Shown here: positions 39,216 to 50,198 of the stretch, in pieces | Layout: each line of letters starts with the position of its first letter | Position numbering within the stretch: the first letter of the stretch is position 1 | DNA from: Ianthella basta | Taxonomy: Eukaryota; Porifera; Demospongiae; Verongiida; Ianthellidae | Assembly (NCBI GenBank): GCA_964019415.1 | Contig: OZ025874.1 | Span: 2,875,696 to 2,939,695 of the forward strand | Direction of reading: 5' to 3' | Length of the DNA: 64,000 nucleotides | The notes under the pieces: model-generated | What the model was told of the DNA's origin: nothing | The model's database searches: none | The model's input: the letters and a program-made list of their open reading frames with translations, nothing else | Made by a program: the position numbers and the translations under genes

Positions 39216-39840
39216 ATAACGATCTGCTATTAATATTTTTCTCGCTTTTGCACTTGTCTGAGGATACAGACTACACTGTGTACAAACAGTGATAGCATAA
39301 TGTATTGTACATAAAGGGATGTTTAATAACTGTAGACATAGTAGTCCTACTCTATTCTGGATGCCATAGGTTGCAACAGTTGCCATTGTGTCTGCAAATG
39401 GCACTATCCTTCAATGTTTTGAACATCAGTCAGCACTTCTTTAACTTCCTTGTTGTATACAATTCTGCAGAAAGTACCATATTAGATGCCATGCTATATT
39501 GTGTACCAAGATGACTGCCATGATCATAATGTTTCCAAACACACTCAGTACTACAGCAGACATTTGGTTCAAAGTACACTACAGCTAGTAATTGTCCATC
39601 TCAGCATAATTCTGACCACGTGCAGTCAGGATAGTGGCTACATGTCACACTACAACTCTAAAGCACCCTTTTTGTTCTTTTAGGCTCTAACAGCTGCTTG
39701 TATAGTCACCTTCCTGGCACCTTTTGCACCTGCAGATAGAGAGGTAGGGTTTATAATATATAATCATAATCATTATTCGTATATGCAAAATAGAACATAG
39801 AATGAAACAAGAAACCACACCTATGAATGCACTTACCTAG

Positions 39841-40965
39841 TTACTGTACACGCGCTGTGGGCTGACCACATTCTGGGGCATACAGACTTGGTATGGTCAC
39901 TCCACAAGGACCTGGCTCCACAGAATACCGCTTCTTCATAACAGTAATAGTTTTGTCTGTGTCCTGTCCATGGAGCCAAGTAGTCAAGGCGCTCTTGACG
40001 AAAGATAGATCAGTTGCAACGTTAGTTGAGTATATGTGGGCCCTGAAGGTGACATAGCCACTTCTACTGCAGGTGAAGTAGCCGTTGTTCAGTCTGATGT
40101 CATTTATGACTGGGTAGGTGCAGTGGCAGTACTTCCTGAGTGCCCAGTACACTTCATTCTGTACTGCTGTATCAATGCTGGTGGACATCTCCTGTGATGT
40201 TGAAATATTACAATTCCATGTTCACTTTAATGCCCCTTTAATTGTTACTTACAGTATTTTCACAGCATCTACTCACGGTAAATTCATGACATTTTTGAGA
40301 TGGCCAGAGTAAAATGTTCAGTTCAATGGCCATTTGTCGGCCTAGAGGGTTGAAGAGATAGAAATGGTTTTAGTAAATATGCTAGAGAGACTAAATGAGT
40401 GAAGTGCAAAGCAAAGCCATGCACCATTGGTGAATGCATGCATTAACTGTCCACAAGCTTGTGAAGACTCACCTACTTCGATACCAATTTGTTCTGAGTA
40501 CGAAGTGGAAGGTATACGACTAGGTCTGTATACACTGACCCACATGACATACTGACCACGGCTGCTGAAACTGGTTACAGTTGTGGTGTACTCAAAAGAT
40601 TTGCTTTTCTTTATCAGATTGCTGTTAGAATAATATATTGTAAAGTAGGAGTAATAACCAGTGTAACCAGCTCTCTGCCTGTAGAATATCTGAAAGTAGC
40701 GGACATAGCTGGAGCTGTAGTAGCTGTCTGCAATGTCCCAGTAGAAGGTGATGTGGGTACTGTTCATTTCAGTTTGGAAGTTGCGAATAACATCCTGGGA
40801 AGCTGCATGGTTTGATACAAAATTGCATGTACTATATACAGTGTTACGCTGCATGTGCACATATATTGACAGATGTACATGTGTGTCATGATCTTACGTA
40901 CCTGTCAGCTTCCCACACAGCAGGACAGCTGCTGTGACTATGAACAAGGAAGGGAAAGTCAACAT
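39841..40965 (-). CDS. B3: predicted secreted FN3/SEA-like protein
   Basis: Exons 40902-40965, 40473-40802, 40277-40341, 39841-40191 (810 nt, 269 aa; phases 1,1,0). Signal peptide MLTFPSLFIVTAAVLLCG. The FN3-like domain has ITFYWDIADSYYSSSY and YVMWVSVYRPS. Exon 3 reads QKCHEFT, so B3 keeps the sixth family cysteine that B1 and B2 have lost. Exon 4 ends ECGQPTARVQ and TAA with no TM helix. The tail-like segment at 39680-39729 is open (AKGARKVTIQAAVRA). A 146-bp SINE-like insertion lies 9 bp upstream of the ATG, in the leader or its intron, and may affect expression. Confidence 0.83.
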
Positions 40966-40973
40966 CTGCAGCA

Positions 40974-41147
40974 AAAGGAAGTACAGAGGTCAGTTCATTG
41001 CAGTAAGCCACTGCAACGGCCAGGCCGGGCTAGGTTGGACAAAGGCTAATCACTGGATATTACGCCTACCAGCCTTCTACACCGAAGTGTTTCAGGAGGT
41101 TAGTAGTAACATCCAGTGATTAGCCCTTGTTCCAAAGGAAGTACAGA
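40974..41147. mobile_element. SINE-like insertion with 14-bp target duplication
   Basis: AAAGGAAGTACAGA occurs at 40974-40987 and 41134-41147 around a 146-bp insert. B1 and B2 lack the insert at this site. Inside, GGCTAATCACTGGATATTAC (41045-41064) pairs with GTAACATCCAGTGATTAGCC (41106-41125). A target duplication of this length fits retrotransposition by LINE machinery. The TATCCAGTGATTA end is shared with the E1 family. Confidence 0.7.
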
Positions 41148-41386
41148 ACATATAATCCCACTGTTGCACAGTTACTGTTACAGTAACTGTTGAAGAACTT
41201 AGTTCTTAGCATACGTAAGTAATCTCCACAGTTACAATGTTTCCTACACATCACTGCACTGGAGTGGCACTAGTAGTGTAATAGAAGGACTAACCATATG
41301 CAAAATGCCTGGATCTTCTTCTGAACTCACTGGACAGATTGTAACTAAAAAAAGCTGTTGTGTGCCTCTAGATCTGCTGCATATTC

Positions 41387-41396
41387 CTTATATATA
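41387..41396 (-). promoter_or_regulatory. TATA-like box of B3
   Basis: TATATATAAG on the minus strand, 422 bp upstream of the ATG. It is farther away than in B1 and B2, partly because of the insertion at 40988-41133. Confidence 0.45.
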
Positions 41397-43693
41397 TGAG
41401 GGTGGTGTCCAGCAACCTATTTGTTCCACTGCCACTGCATGATTTGGCCAATTATGCATGGCTATGTAATTTTATAAGCCATTTTACTGTTGGTTGCCAT
41501 GGAATGTCCAAGGAAAACTGGGGTATAAATTGTATATACCCTAGCTACCCTGGGGTATAAATTACCCAAGAGCTCTGGGCCCATATTCTTAGCCAATCAG
41601 CTTGATTTACCATTATAACGTTTAGTAAAAGTGGTGTCCACTTTTCACGCTTTCTGTACCATACAGTTACTGGCCATTTGCATGTGTCACTTCTTAGGGC
41701 TGGCTTAGTACACATTACAATAATATTATAATGCATTAATCTGAATAATGTAATTCAGGATGGAGGCCACAGAGTCAGTAATTATACCATACAAAATGCA
41801 TGTGTAGGCATGTGGCCTCATGTTCACCCATAGCTAGTGCATCCAGGCATTAGTGTACACTCGCTAGCTGGTCTATATACAATCACTCCCTATATATATA
41901 TATATATATAACAGTTGGCAGAACACATATTGTTGTGCACTACACAGCCAAATAAGGCATGCCCAATACATGTCACATTATCTTGTGATGGTTTATTCCA
42001 TACATGTACAAGTGTGCCTCGTAATTGTGCCTTCATGCACTTCCTCTCGAATACCATACGTAGATGATAGCTCAAACATGAATGGGAATTTTGCATGCAT
42101 GCTGTACATTTAGTGTGTTCACTCCAGTATTGCTGCACTTGTACATGCTTCATAATGATTCACCTTAAGCACTTTTATATATCAGTTGGCTTGCTTTTCA
42201 GTGATGACTTAAAACTGCATGCATCACGCATGAATCTAATGCCAAAGTAAGCCAATTAGTAAAAGAGTAAAGCTAAGTGAATAGAATTGTTTCATCATAT
42301 CATTGTGCTAGAATAGGGGTCTTGAAAGTGCATGTACTGCCACTGTTGGCAGAAACAGTCATGCTTTATTATAACACTTACCTCAGTTCAGATGTGCTCC
42401 ACCAACTGAGGGTCTATACTCATTACTGGTAACGCACTGTAAGTCTGAGCATGTAGCTACGTAGCTACTGGCCAAGTGTGACATGTTGGAACTTAATGAG
42501 TGCAACAACTGAAATATTAGCCAGTCACTGTGCCTACTAATTGATGTGTTACAATCTAATTGGACTAATTAGCACCATACACTATCACTGTACCCTCTCA
42601 CTGACAACCCTCATAGCCTGTGATATGCACATTACAGACAGCTGTTCATGTTGTCATGCAACTAACCTACTTGTGTGTCTCAGACTTCAGTCTGCTAGCC
42701 TGTAGCATGCCTCAGCGCTCCATTTGTGATTTTCTGCTCTAAACGCTAGAAGCATATAATATAACAAGTTTGTTATACCACACTAGACTATTTATACTAC
42801 ATGTACAGTTTTTGGGTACTATAATGTAATTTTGTGTCTGCTGTTCATGTTTAGTGCCACAAGGCAATACCATTCATGCCCTTAGTTTGCTCGAAGCTGT
42901 GTGCAGTGACACAAATATAGGCTGTTTTGCAGTAATAATATATTATGTAACACATGTGTGTTAACGGTGCAATGATATACATGTACGTACACATAGACCA
43001 TGTATGTATACATCAGTGACAGGTAAGTTATAAGTGATTTTATCATAATGAGCACATCACATGCCAATGATCCTATGATGCTTTCTCTCTTTATTGATGA
43101 ATAGCTACATGTAGTCACAAAATCTTTTACACATACATATAGCCACTAATGCATGCCCATCTATGTGCACACCATGAAGCACACACAACCGCCATGACAT
43201 ACATACATATATACAGATGTGCACACAAACACATTTCCATGCATTTGTATGTGCACAAGCAATTGGGTTAATAATGTGTTCCATTTGTCTGTTTTCACTA
43301 ACAGTATACTCTAATTTGGTTCCCAGGTGATACATTAGTATTGCCTTATATGCAAGGCACTGTTCCATATGTTCCATTATGTATATCCAATAAAGCATTT
43401 CACCTATACATCCAAACAACATAACAGATAGCCACAATATGAAATGGTGACACATTGGGAACTATTGGTATGTACACATCATGTAATGGGCCGGTGCATT
43501 CTGTGTATGTAAATGTAGTGCAGTATTTGTATGTTCATCATATAATTTATGTACTCCTACTTGACAATGCATTGCAGTATACAACATCAGCTACATACTG
43601 TACACTAGCACATGAACTATATAAGTATTATACTATCACAATGACAACATTGCATTTGTATTCAATTATTATTGATATTCATTTAGTATTTTT

Positions 43694-43716
43694 AGGGGCT
43701 GCCTGCGGCAGCCCCT
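43694..43716. repeat. perfect GC-rich hairpin
   Basis: AGGGGCTGCC, TGC, GGCAGCCCCT: ten-base arms with a three-base loop, in AT-rich surroundings. A related GGGGCGGCAGCCCC lies at 44877-44890. The two could be the ends of one ~1.2-kb inserted element. Confidence 0.8.
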
Positions 43717-43756
43717 ATATTGTTTTCAAATTGACGTTTTCATATGGCTTCATGTT

Positions 43757-43759
<3 letters not shown>

Positions 43760-43798
<39 letters not shown>
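43760..43798. repeat. (TA)n tract
   Basis: Pure TA dinucleotide run between the GC-rich hairpin and the CpG-rich promoter-like region. Confidence 0.95.
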
Positions 43799-43800
<2 letters not shown>

Positions 43801-43849
43801 CGCCAACCTACGGTTGTGCGTCAATGCTTACATTTATATTGAATGTATT

Positions 43850-44093
43850 GGGCGAAGTATTGGGTATAGGGAATTTATATTGTCGGCCATTTTATTCGGC
43901 CGGAAGTAGACCGTGTGCAAGGCCAAGGGACTTTGAAAACCGGCTTCGAAACGACGTCTTAGCGAACTTTGGACGTTCTCTTCCGCCTCTGATCCTGGAA
44001 CAGACTCCTACAGCACTTCTGGTCGACGGACAAAGGGACAGCTTCTAGACAGCGCCCAACAGGTCATCGACTTCGCCCGCGCCTTCTTCGATA
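43850..44093 (+). promoter_or_regulatory. CpG-rich promoter-like region
   Basis: Composition changes sharply to GC- and CpG-rich. It contains CGGCCATTTTATTCGG (a YY1-like CCAT core) and GGCCGGAAGTAG (an ETS CCGGAAGT site) about 200 bp upstream of an ATG in good context. This combination is typical of housekeeping-type promoters in animals. Promoter function is inferred. Confidence 0.5.
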
Positions 44094-44290
44094 ATGGCCG
44101 CGCCCGCCTCGGAGGACTTCACTCCGCCGCCTGGAACACATGACAGGAGTAACGTAGAAACTGGTGAGCGCCGTGATATGTTGACGCTAACATTCTTCAA
44201 CCATTTCTAGCGTTGAAAAGCTTAGCCCGCACGGTTGCCCTTCTAAATGCTCTTCAGAACCTGGCCCACGCGTACTGCGCTGTAGCAAAC
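44094..44290 (+). CDS. two 5' exons of an unidentified plus-strand gene
   Basis: Exon 1 is 44094-44163 (MAAPASEDFTPPPGTHDRSN), ending in phase 1 at the donor CTG|GTGAGC. The intron is 47 bp and ends CCATTTCTAG. Exon 2 is 44211-44290 (ALKSLARTVALLNALQ, NLAHAYCAVAN), ending in phase 0 at AAC|GTACGT. Both exons have protein-like composition, and the phases agree. The next intron runs into the (GT)n tract and I find no convincing third exon before 46 kb. Either the gene continues past a long intron or this is a broken duplicate of a promoter plus first exons. I do not recognise the protein. It is the only clear plus-strand multi-exon signal in the window. Confidence 0.5.
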
Positions 44291-44431
44291 GTACGTAGCT
44301 TTTGCCATCACAGACCACTAGCTACTCTGGCGACTGTGGGTTCCTTGGTACATTATATTTCTGTGAATATTCACGGTAAATGCATGTGCTGTAAGCAGTC
44401 ATGTGTCTGTCTTTGCTGGAGATTTCTCTGT

Positions 44432-44455
44432 GCGTGTGTGTGTGTGTGTGTGCGT

Positions 44456-44537
<82 letters not shown>

Positions 44538-44644
44538 GTGTGTGTGTGTGGTGTGTGTGTGTGTATGTGGTGTGTGTGGTGTGTGTGTGCATGTGGTGTG
44601 TGGTGTGTGGTGTGTGGTGTGTGTGTGTGTGTGTGTGTGTGCAT

Positions 44645-44739
<95 letters not shown>

Positions 44740-44790
44740 TCATGTGTCTGGTGATAGTGGTGAGTGTGTGTGTGTGTGTGTGTGTGTGTT
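44432..44790. repeat. long compound (GT)n tract
   Basis: About 350 bp of GT repeats with GGTG, ATG and CATG interruptions. It is the only long tract whose plus strand is GT rather than CA. The long Cys/Val and His/Thr frames here are artefacts. Confidence 0.97.
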
Positions 44791-44861
44791 GAAGTTACTG
44801 AGCTATTATGACGCAATGTCATGTTTACCTATTGTGAGTGACAGAGCAGCAACGAAGGGAG

Positions 44862-44915
44862 CAAGTATTTTGAGTTGGGGCGGCAGCCCCACGAGTTTTT
44901 AACTCGAAATACTTG
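44862..44915. repeat. nested inverted repeat
   Basis: CAAGTATTTTGAGTT (44862-44876) pairs with AACTCGAAATACTTG (44901-44915) with one mismatch, and encloses GGGGCGGCAGCCCC. It is related to the hairpin at 43694-43716. Confidence 0.75.
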
Positions 44916-46219
44916 TTTTATTATATGTCTATGAATCTTTATGCAGCAAGTACAATTCACACAACATGCATGAGCAATGAAATGCAAACATGCATTCACA
45001 CACACTCACAGAGATTATGCAAAGCATTTGCATGCATGTACATGAGCACACACACATTCAATGTGCACACATGGCCACACACACACAGACACACACTGCA
45101 TGTGTATACACACAATGCAATCTACATATATTCACACATACAGCTATACGCTGAATGCAAGAGTCCAGCAGTGCCTTCAGATACAAGAATTGCTTGTCCC
45201 AGTTACTGTGTATGCATGTATAATTATGCTTCACCCAGTTACTGTATAATAGTCAGGTTTGTGCAGTGCATAATATTCATTTGGATGCACACTACATTAT
45301 TATGATGAATGCTAGCTTTGTGCCCAGGCCCTTTGAATGCTTTTTTATATGTAGGTGGTGGGTTTGCATAAGAGGAACACACAATAATTCTGAACATCTG
45401 AATGCATTTACATTCACTGATCTGGCACTTTCCCTTACATACTGCACAATGTTTTTGCTGAGCTTGTCCAATGAGCTGTAGCTAGTTGGATGATAACTGC
45501 CTCATTATCAGATAAGAGAAGTCATTAGCAGTGCAGCAAAAACCAGTTGGTAATGGACTAAATTGGGTGATTCCCTACAGGTGTTGCCATGTTATTGTTA
45601 TGTTCTCCTGTGTGGGTTACTTCTACGTCTTCACTTACAGTCAAACAACATAATGGATGGTGTCCTCGTGGTCCTGGGTGCAAGGCTAAATGGACGGCTG
45701 TACCATAACAATTGCAACAACCCGACCCTTGCATTGCTACCACAGCCAGGCTGTCTATTATGCTACTGAGTTGTGATGTACCTCTCTCCTAATTGAATCG
45801 TATATACATGCATGTGTCTAGCCCTCGAGCACTGTGTATGGTGAAATGTGCATGAGAGTGTATTACAGTTTTGGTGTAGTGATGTTTGAGAGCAAGTAAA
45901 CACTTAACTGTCACATATTGACTTGTTCTTATTGATGATGTTCACTTGACAAAAATTTTTAATTGCTCAACACTGTATTTCATTGTCCAGCTAGATAGTA
46001 TCCCCACCATGACTTCAATGTGTACATTTGCAAGTACAACAATTGTGAATCCATTGCACGTCCAATACTGTGGTTATACGAACGTATGGCTGTAAACTGT
46101 CACTGTATTGCATATAAATATAGCACCAGAGACTATTATGCCACTTCATTAGTGACCACTACAGCTGTGCATATACTTGCTAACATCTGAAAACACACCA
46201 CACACTGCACACACTGCAG
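44916..46219. other. intergenic downstream of D1
   Basis: From about 45300 to 46200 it repeats the class D downstream flank (compare 49100-50190 and 61560-62640), including GTCCTGGGTGCAAGGCTAAA. No gene supported. Confidence 0.55.
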
Positions 46220-47766
46220 TTAGAAGTTATCCATCTCAGTGTATATCTCATCCTGATTAGAATAATAGCGAGTCTCTAATTCACACTCTTGTTTAGCAAG
46301 TGGTGTAGGTTGCTCCCTCCTAGTAGCTGCTTGGGCTGGAGCTGTGCTGGGCCTAGTAGTCTTCTTGGCCACCCTTGCACCTGTAGAACGGGTAGTTTGA
46401 CGCCTGTAGTATGTGAATGGTAGAATGAGTATATAAATCATACGTACCTCCATTTTCACTTTACATTCATATGTGCAGCTGATGAGAATGCTTCCTCACC
46501 TCCTGGCCGCTAGTATGTATCCAATGAGTCCCAGACATAAGATGAAGAACATGGCAGCAAACACAGAGGCCACAATCACAGCAGCATTATCTTGAGTAGG
46601 AGCTGCTGTTGTGGATGAGGATACTCCTGCAACTTGAGTGGCCACAGGTGTGCTGCATGTTGGGGCATAGAGTTGTGGTATTGTCACTCCACATGGACCT
46701 GGCTCCACAGAGTACCGTCTTCCATATATGGTAATAGTTTTGTCTGTATCCTGTCCATGCAGCCAATTGGTCAAGGTACTCTTCAGTGTTGCAGGATCAG
46801 CTGTGGTACTAGTTGAAAGAAGGTTGGCCCTGAAGGTGACATAGCCCCCAGCAGCACAGGTGAAGTAGCCATTGTTCAAACGGATGTATTGGAAGTAGAG
46901 ATAGGTGCACTGACAATACTTTCTGATTCCCCAGTACACCTCATTCTGTACTGCATTATTTATGCTCGTTGACTGCCCCTGCATGTGAAGGTACAGTGGA
47001 GGAGGCACGTGTATTGATTATGAGATTCTCTAATCACAGCAGGTGTTTGTACACATAGGTGAATTAAAACAATTAAGTATAACAATAGCATACACTGTTA
47101 CTCACAGTGAAGTCGAGGCATGTCTGAGATGACCAAAGCTTTATGTTCACTTCAATGGAAATTTGCCGTCCTGTATAATATTAGAGTGCAGGTAAAGGTA
47201 TAAAGCTATAGTGTATTGTATAATTATGCATACATAAATGAGATGAATGATTATTGTGTCATCATTACAATTGCATTTGATCACTTACCTACTTCAACAT
47301 AAATTTGTTCAGAGTAAGAAGCAGTAGGTTCGAGGCTAGACCTGTACACATACACCCACATGATGTACTGGCCATAAGTAGAGAAACTGGTCACTGCTGT
47401 GGTGTATTGAAATGATGAACCCAATTTAATCAAGTTCGCATCAGAGAAAGGTATGTATATGCTGGTCCTGGCGCCACTGTAGCTTGATCTCTGCCTATCA
47501 TATATTCTGAAGTAGCTGATGTAGGTGGAGGTGTAGTAGCCATCCACAATGTCCCAGGAGAAGGTGATGTGGGTGCTGTTCCTGTTGGCTACTTGGAAGT
47601 TGCGAATAGCATCTTGGGCATCTGAAAATGTGTGAATTTGACATGTGGCATTAGGTTATTGTGTACAGTCAAGGAAATATAGCACACTTAAACCTTCTTC
47701 ACCTGTGAGTGCTCCACATAACAGGACAACTGCTGTCACAGTGAATAGAGGATGGAGATTTGCCAT
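46220..47766 (-). CDS. D1: FN3/SEA-like transmembrane receptor with YTEM tail
   Basis: Exons 47703-47766, 47289-47621, 47106-47170, 46500-46978, 46220-46403 (1125 nt, 374 aa; phases 1,1,0,2). Signal peptide MANLHPLFTVTAVVLLCG. The FN3-like domain has ITFSWDIVDGYYTSTY and YIMWVYVYRSS. Cysteines are QTC, CQC, FTC, GPCG and APTC. A Ser/Thr-rich stalk (SSSTTAAPTQDN) precedes the TM helix at about 288-310 (FAAMFFILCLGLIGYIL). The tail is basic then acidic and ends SNQDEIYTEMDNF; Y368-M371 fits YxxM with an acidic, Src-like context. The acceptor TTGCTACAG abuts the ATG, and a donor at about 47976 implies a 5' UTR exon from 47978 upward. Confidence 0.88.
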
Positions 47767-48865
47767 CTGTAGCAATTAAGGAATAGAATAGGCCACTTCT
47801 CCATTTTGCGAGTCAAGTCTTATAAATAGATACAGCAAATCATCACTATTGCTGCAGTCTACTGCCTGTATACACAAGATTGCACTCCTTGGAGTGGTGC
47901 TAAGCACTTTTTATATGCATATATCATAATTTATTAAGACTACTGAGTCTAAATTTATCTGCAGTCACATCGCCTACCTGATTTAGTCGACTCCTGTATA
48001 CACTGAGTGAACCAACTGCAACTGATCACAATGCTCCCCTATCTTAGTATATCTGGTCTGTAATTCTGTTGGTTTCAGTGCAACTAATCAATTAGGAAGC
48101 ATTATCAATTCAATCATATGGTTATTGGGCTTCACACTTCAAAATCCAAACAACAAAATTGATTTGCACTGTAGCATGCATGTTTCTGTACTTATTGTAT
48201 AATGAGTTAAGTATGCAGAACTGAAGATAGATTATTATTATGGACAAGGGTGAAATTGCAGTTGGAGCTATGGTAGTTCAGCATGTGCACACCCACTCAC
48301 CAAATAAAAATAATTGGATTTAAAAACTTAATAAGATAAACCATTTATATGCATAGTTACTTGCAGACATGGTGGCAGCTGTTTGTACTGTCAGAGGTTA
48401 TGGGTGTTGTCACTGTGAGGTACAGTGAAAGTGTACGTATATGGTACAAAGTAGTCTAATTGGATATAATAGAACATCAATCATTCTGTATGGTGAATTT
48501 GCATGAGTTCATTTGCTGCATTCATCAAAGCTACCATGTCAGTGGGTATATAATGTACAATCCTACAATAACGGTAGCAACAATGAGTGCAGTCAGAGAC
48601 CTTGGTGCAGTGCAGCTAGTATAAGACGTTAAATGGAAGTTGCATGAAAGCACAACATTGTTCTAACACCTATACTTTGAAATAATTATGCAGCCATTGG
48701 TGAGGTAATGTGAAACAACATTTCTTGCAATGCTGATAGATGTTTGAGGTGTTCTATGCTCTCATGTCAAGTGCAACTCACACAATTTATGCAGCGGCAT
48801 GATATTACATGTACATGTGTATAGTCACACATCTGGCCACTCCTCTTACTATATACACACACATG

Positions 48866-48931
<66 letters not shown>

Positions 48932-50198
48932 TCTGTAGCTTCGTCTGCAACCTATACATTATACATTCAAAAAGAGTACACCACACACAATTATGATCCC
49001 TTCCAACATACTCATAAGTACAAAGGTATGGACACCCATAATAGTATGCTCGTTTACATTCACTGATCTGGCACCTTCCCTTATTACATGCACGCACGAT
49101 GTTTTGCTGAGCTTGTCTAATGAGCTATATCTGATTGGACGATAACTGCCTCATTATCAGGACTAAGAGAAGCCACTAGCAGTGCAGCAAAGACCAGTTG
49201 GTAATGGACTAATTTGGTGATTCCCTACAGGTGTTGCCATGATATTGTTATGTTCTCCTGTGTGGGTCACTTCTACGTCTTCACTCACAGTGTACTCGAA
49301 CCCAGGCCTTTGATTTTTATTGTAGTCCTGGGTGCAAGGCTAAATGGACGACAGCACCATAACAATTGCAACAACCCGACCCTTGCATTGCTACCACAGC
49401 CAAGGCTGTCTATTATGCTACTGAGATGTGAATGTGCTTTCTCTCCTAGTTGAATCATCTATACTGGTGCCTAGCCCTCAGGCACTGTGTACAGTAAAAT
49501 GTGCATGAGAATGAATTGCAGATTTGGTGTAGTGATGGTTGAGAGCAAATAAACACTTAACTGTCACATATAGGCTCTTTCTCACTGATGATGTTCACTT
49601 GTTAAAAGATTTCAATTGGTCAACACTGTATTACAATGTCCAGATTGATAGTATCCCCACCATGGCTTCAATATGTACATTTGCAAGTGTAACAGTTATA
49701 AATCCATTGCACATCCATTACTGTAGTTATATATATGGCTGAAAATTGCCATGTAAAACGTCACTGTATTGCATATAAATAATGCACCAAAGAATATCAT
49801 GCCATTGCATTAGTGACCACCGCTGCCTTATATTATAATGACTAGAAACCAACATAACATTACTACAAAATGACAGTACATGTGTAGTTTATACCATGTA
49901 TACTGCAGCTTCCTGAAATGGGACACAGCAGCTGTGTACATACTACTTAGAAACTGACAATTATATATTACAATGTACAGTACTGTATGCATAAGTATTC
50001 TACTATACTTTGAGGCTTCCTCAAACGAGACACAGTGTGTCATGCAGTATAAGCTGTAGCTAATGTAATACTTCATTACTACAGTATGAATTTGCAATTA
50101 TCCACACAATCACACTCATTAATGTAGAGGGTACAATGATAATCTGGTTATAAGTAATGTCCCAAAGCACACCATTCACACACTGTCACGCACTATTG
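47767..50198. other. D1 upstream flank and D2 downstream flank
   Basis: 47767-48700 matches 51724-52640 and 60353-61290 (class D upstream side). 49060-50190 matches the other class D downstream flanks. A CA tract lies between them. No gene seen. Confidence 0.6.
48869..48927. repeat. (CA)n microsatellite
   Basis: Short CA tract, in the same relative place as those at 52746 and 61304. Confidence 0.97.

Larger units (their letters stand above)
35739..39679. other. B2 promoter side and class B3 downstream flank
   Basis: A TATA-like box is at 36021-36030. 36280-37565 parallels 28560-29900. From about 37630 the sequence repeats the class B downstream flank, with an E1 copy at 39038-39215. No coding gene seen. 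Confidence 0.6.
37570..41470. repeat. class B duplication unit 3 (contains B3)
   Basis: Third similar unit. It carries an additional SINE-like insertion in the B3 leader (40988-41133) and an extra AACATAAAGGTCTTTAACA-type local duplication near 37895-37940. Confidence 0.75.
40966..43686. other. B3 promoter side and spacer
   Basis: Holds the SINE-like insertion, the B3 TATA-like box (41387-41396) and a TA run at 41895-41911. 41930-42130 is a diverged copy of the spacer seen at 28.6 and 36.3 kb. In 42150-43686 I see AT-rich sequence with no supportable gene. Confidence 0.5.

Noticed and set aside
43800-43893. ATGGCCGAC start on the minus strand, suggesting a bidirectional promoter
   Set aside because: The frame ends after 18 codons, and the first good donor lies beyond the stop.
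43455-44048. 197-codon plus-strand frame
   Set aside because: It runs through a TA tract and the CpG-rich promoter region with no consistent protein character, and it is out of frame with the exon pair at 44094-44290.
45640-45770. Conserved block with GTCCTGGGTGCAAGGCTAAA repeated at 49.3 and 61.8 kb as a possible gene
   Set aside because: The copies carry indels that change every frame, so conservation reflects recent duplication rather than coding.
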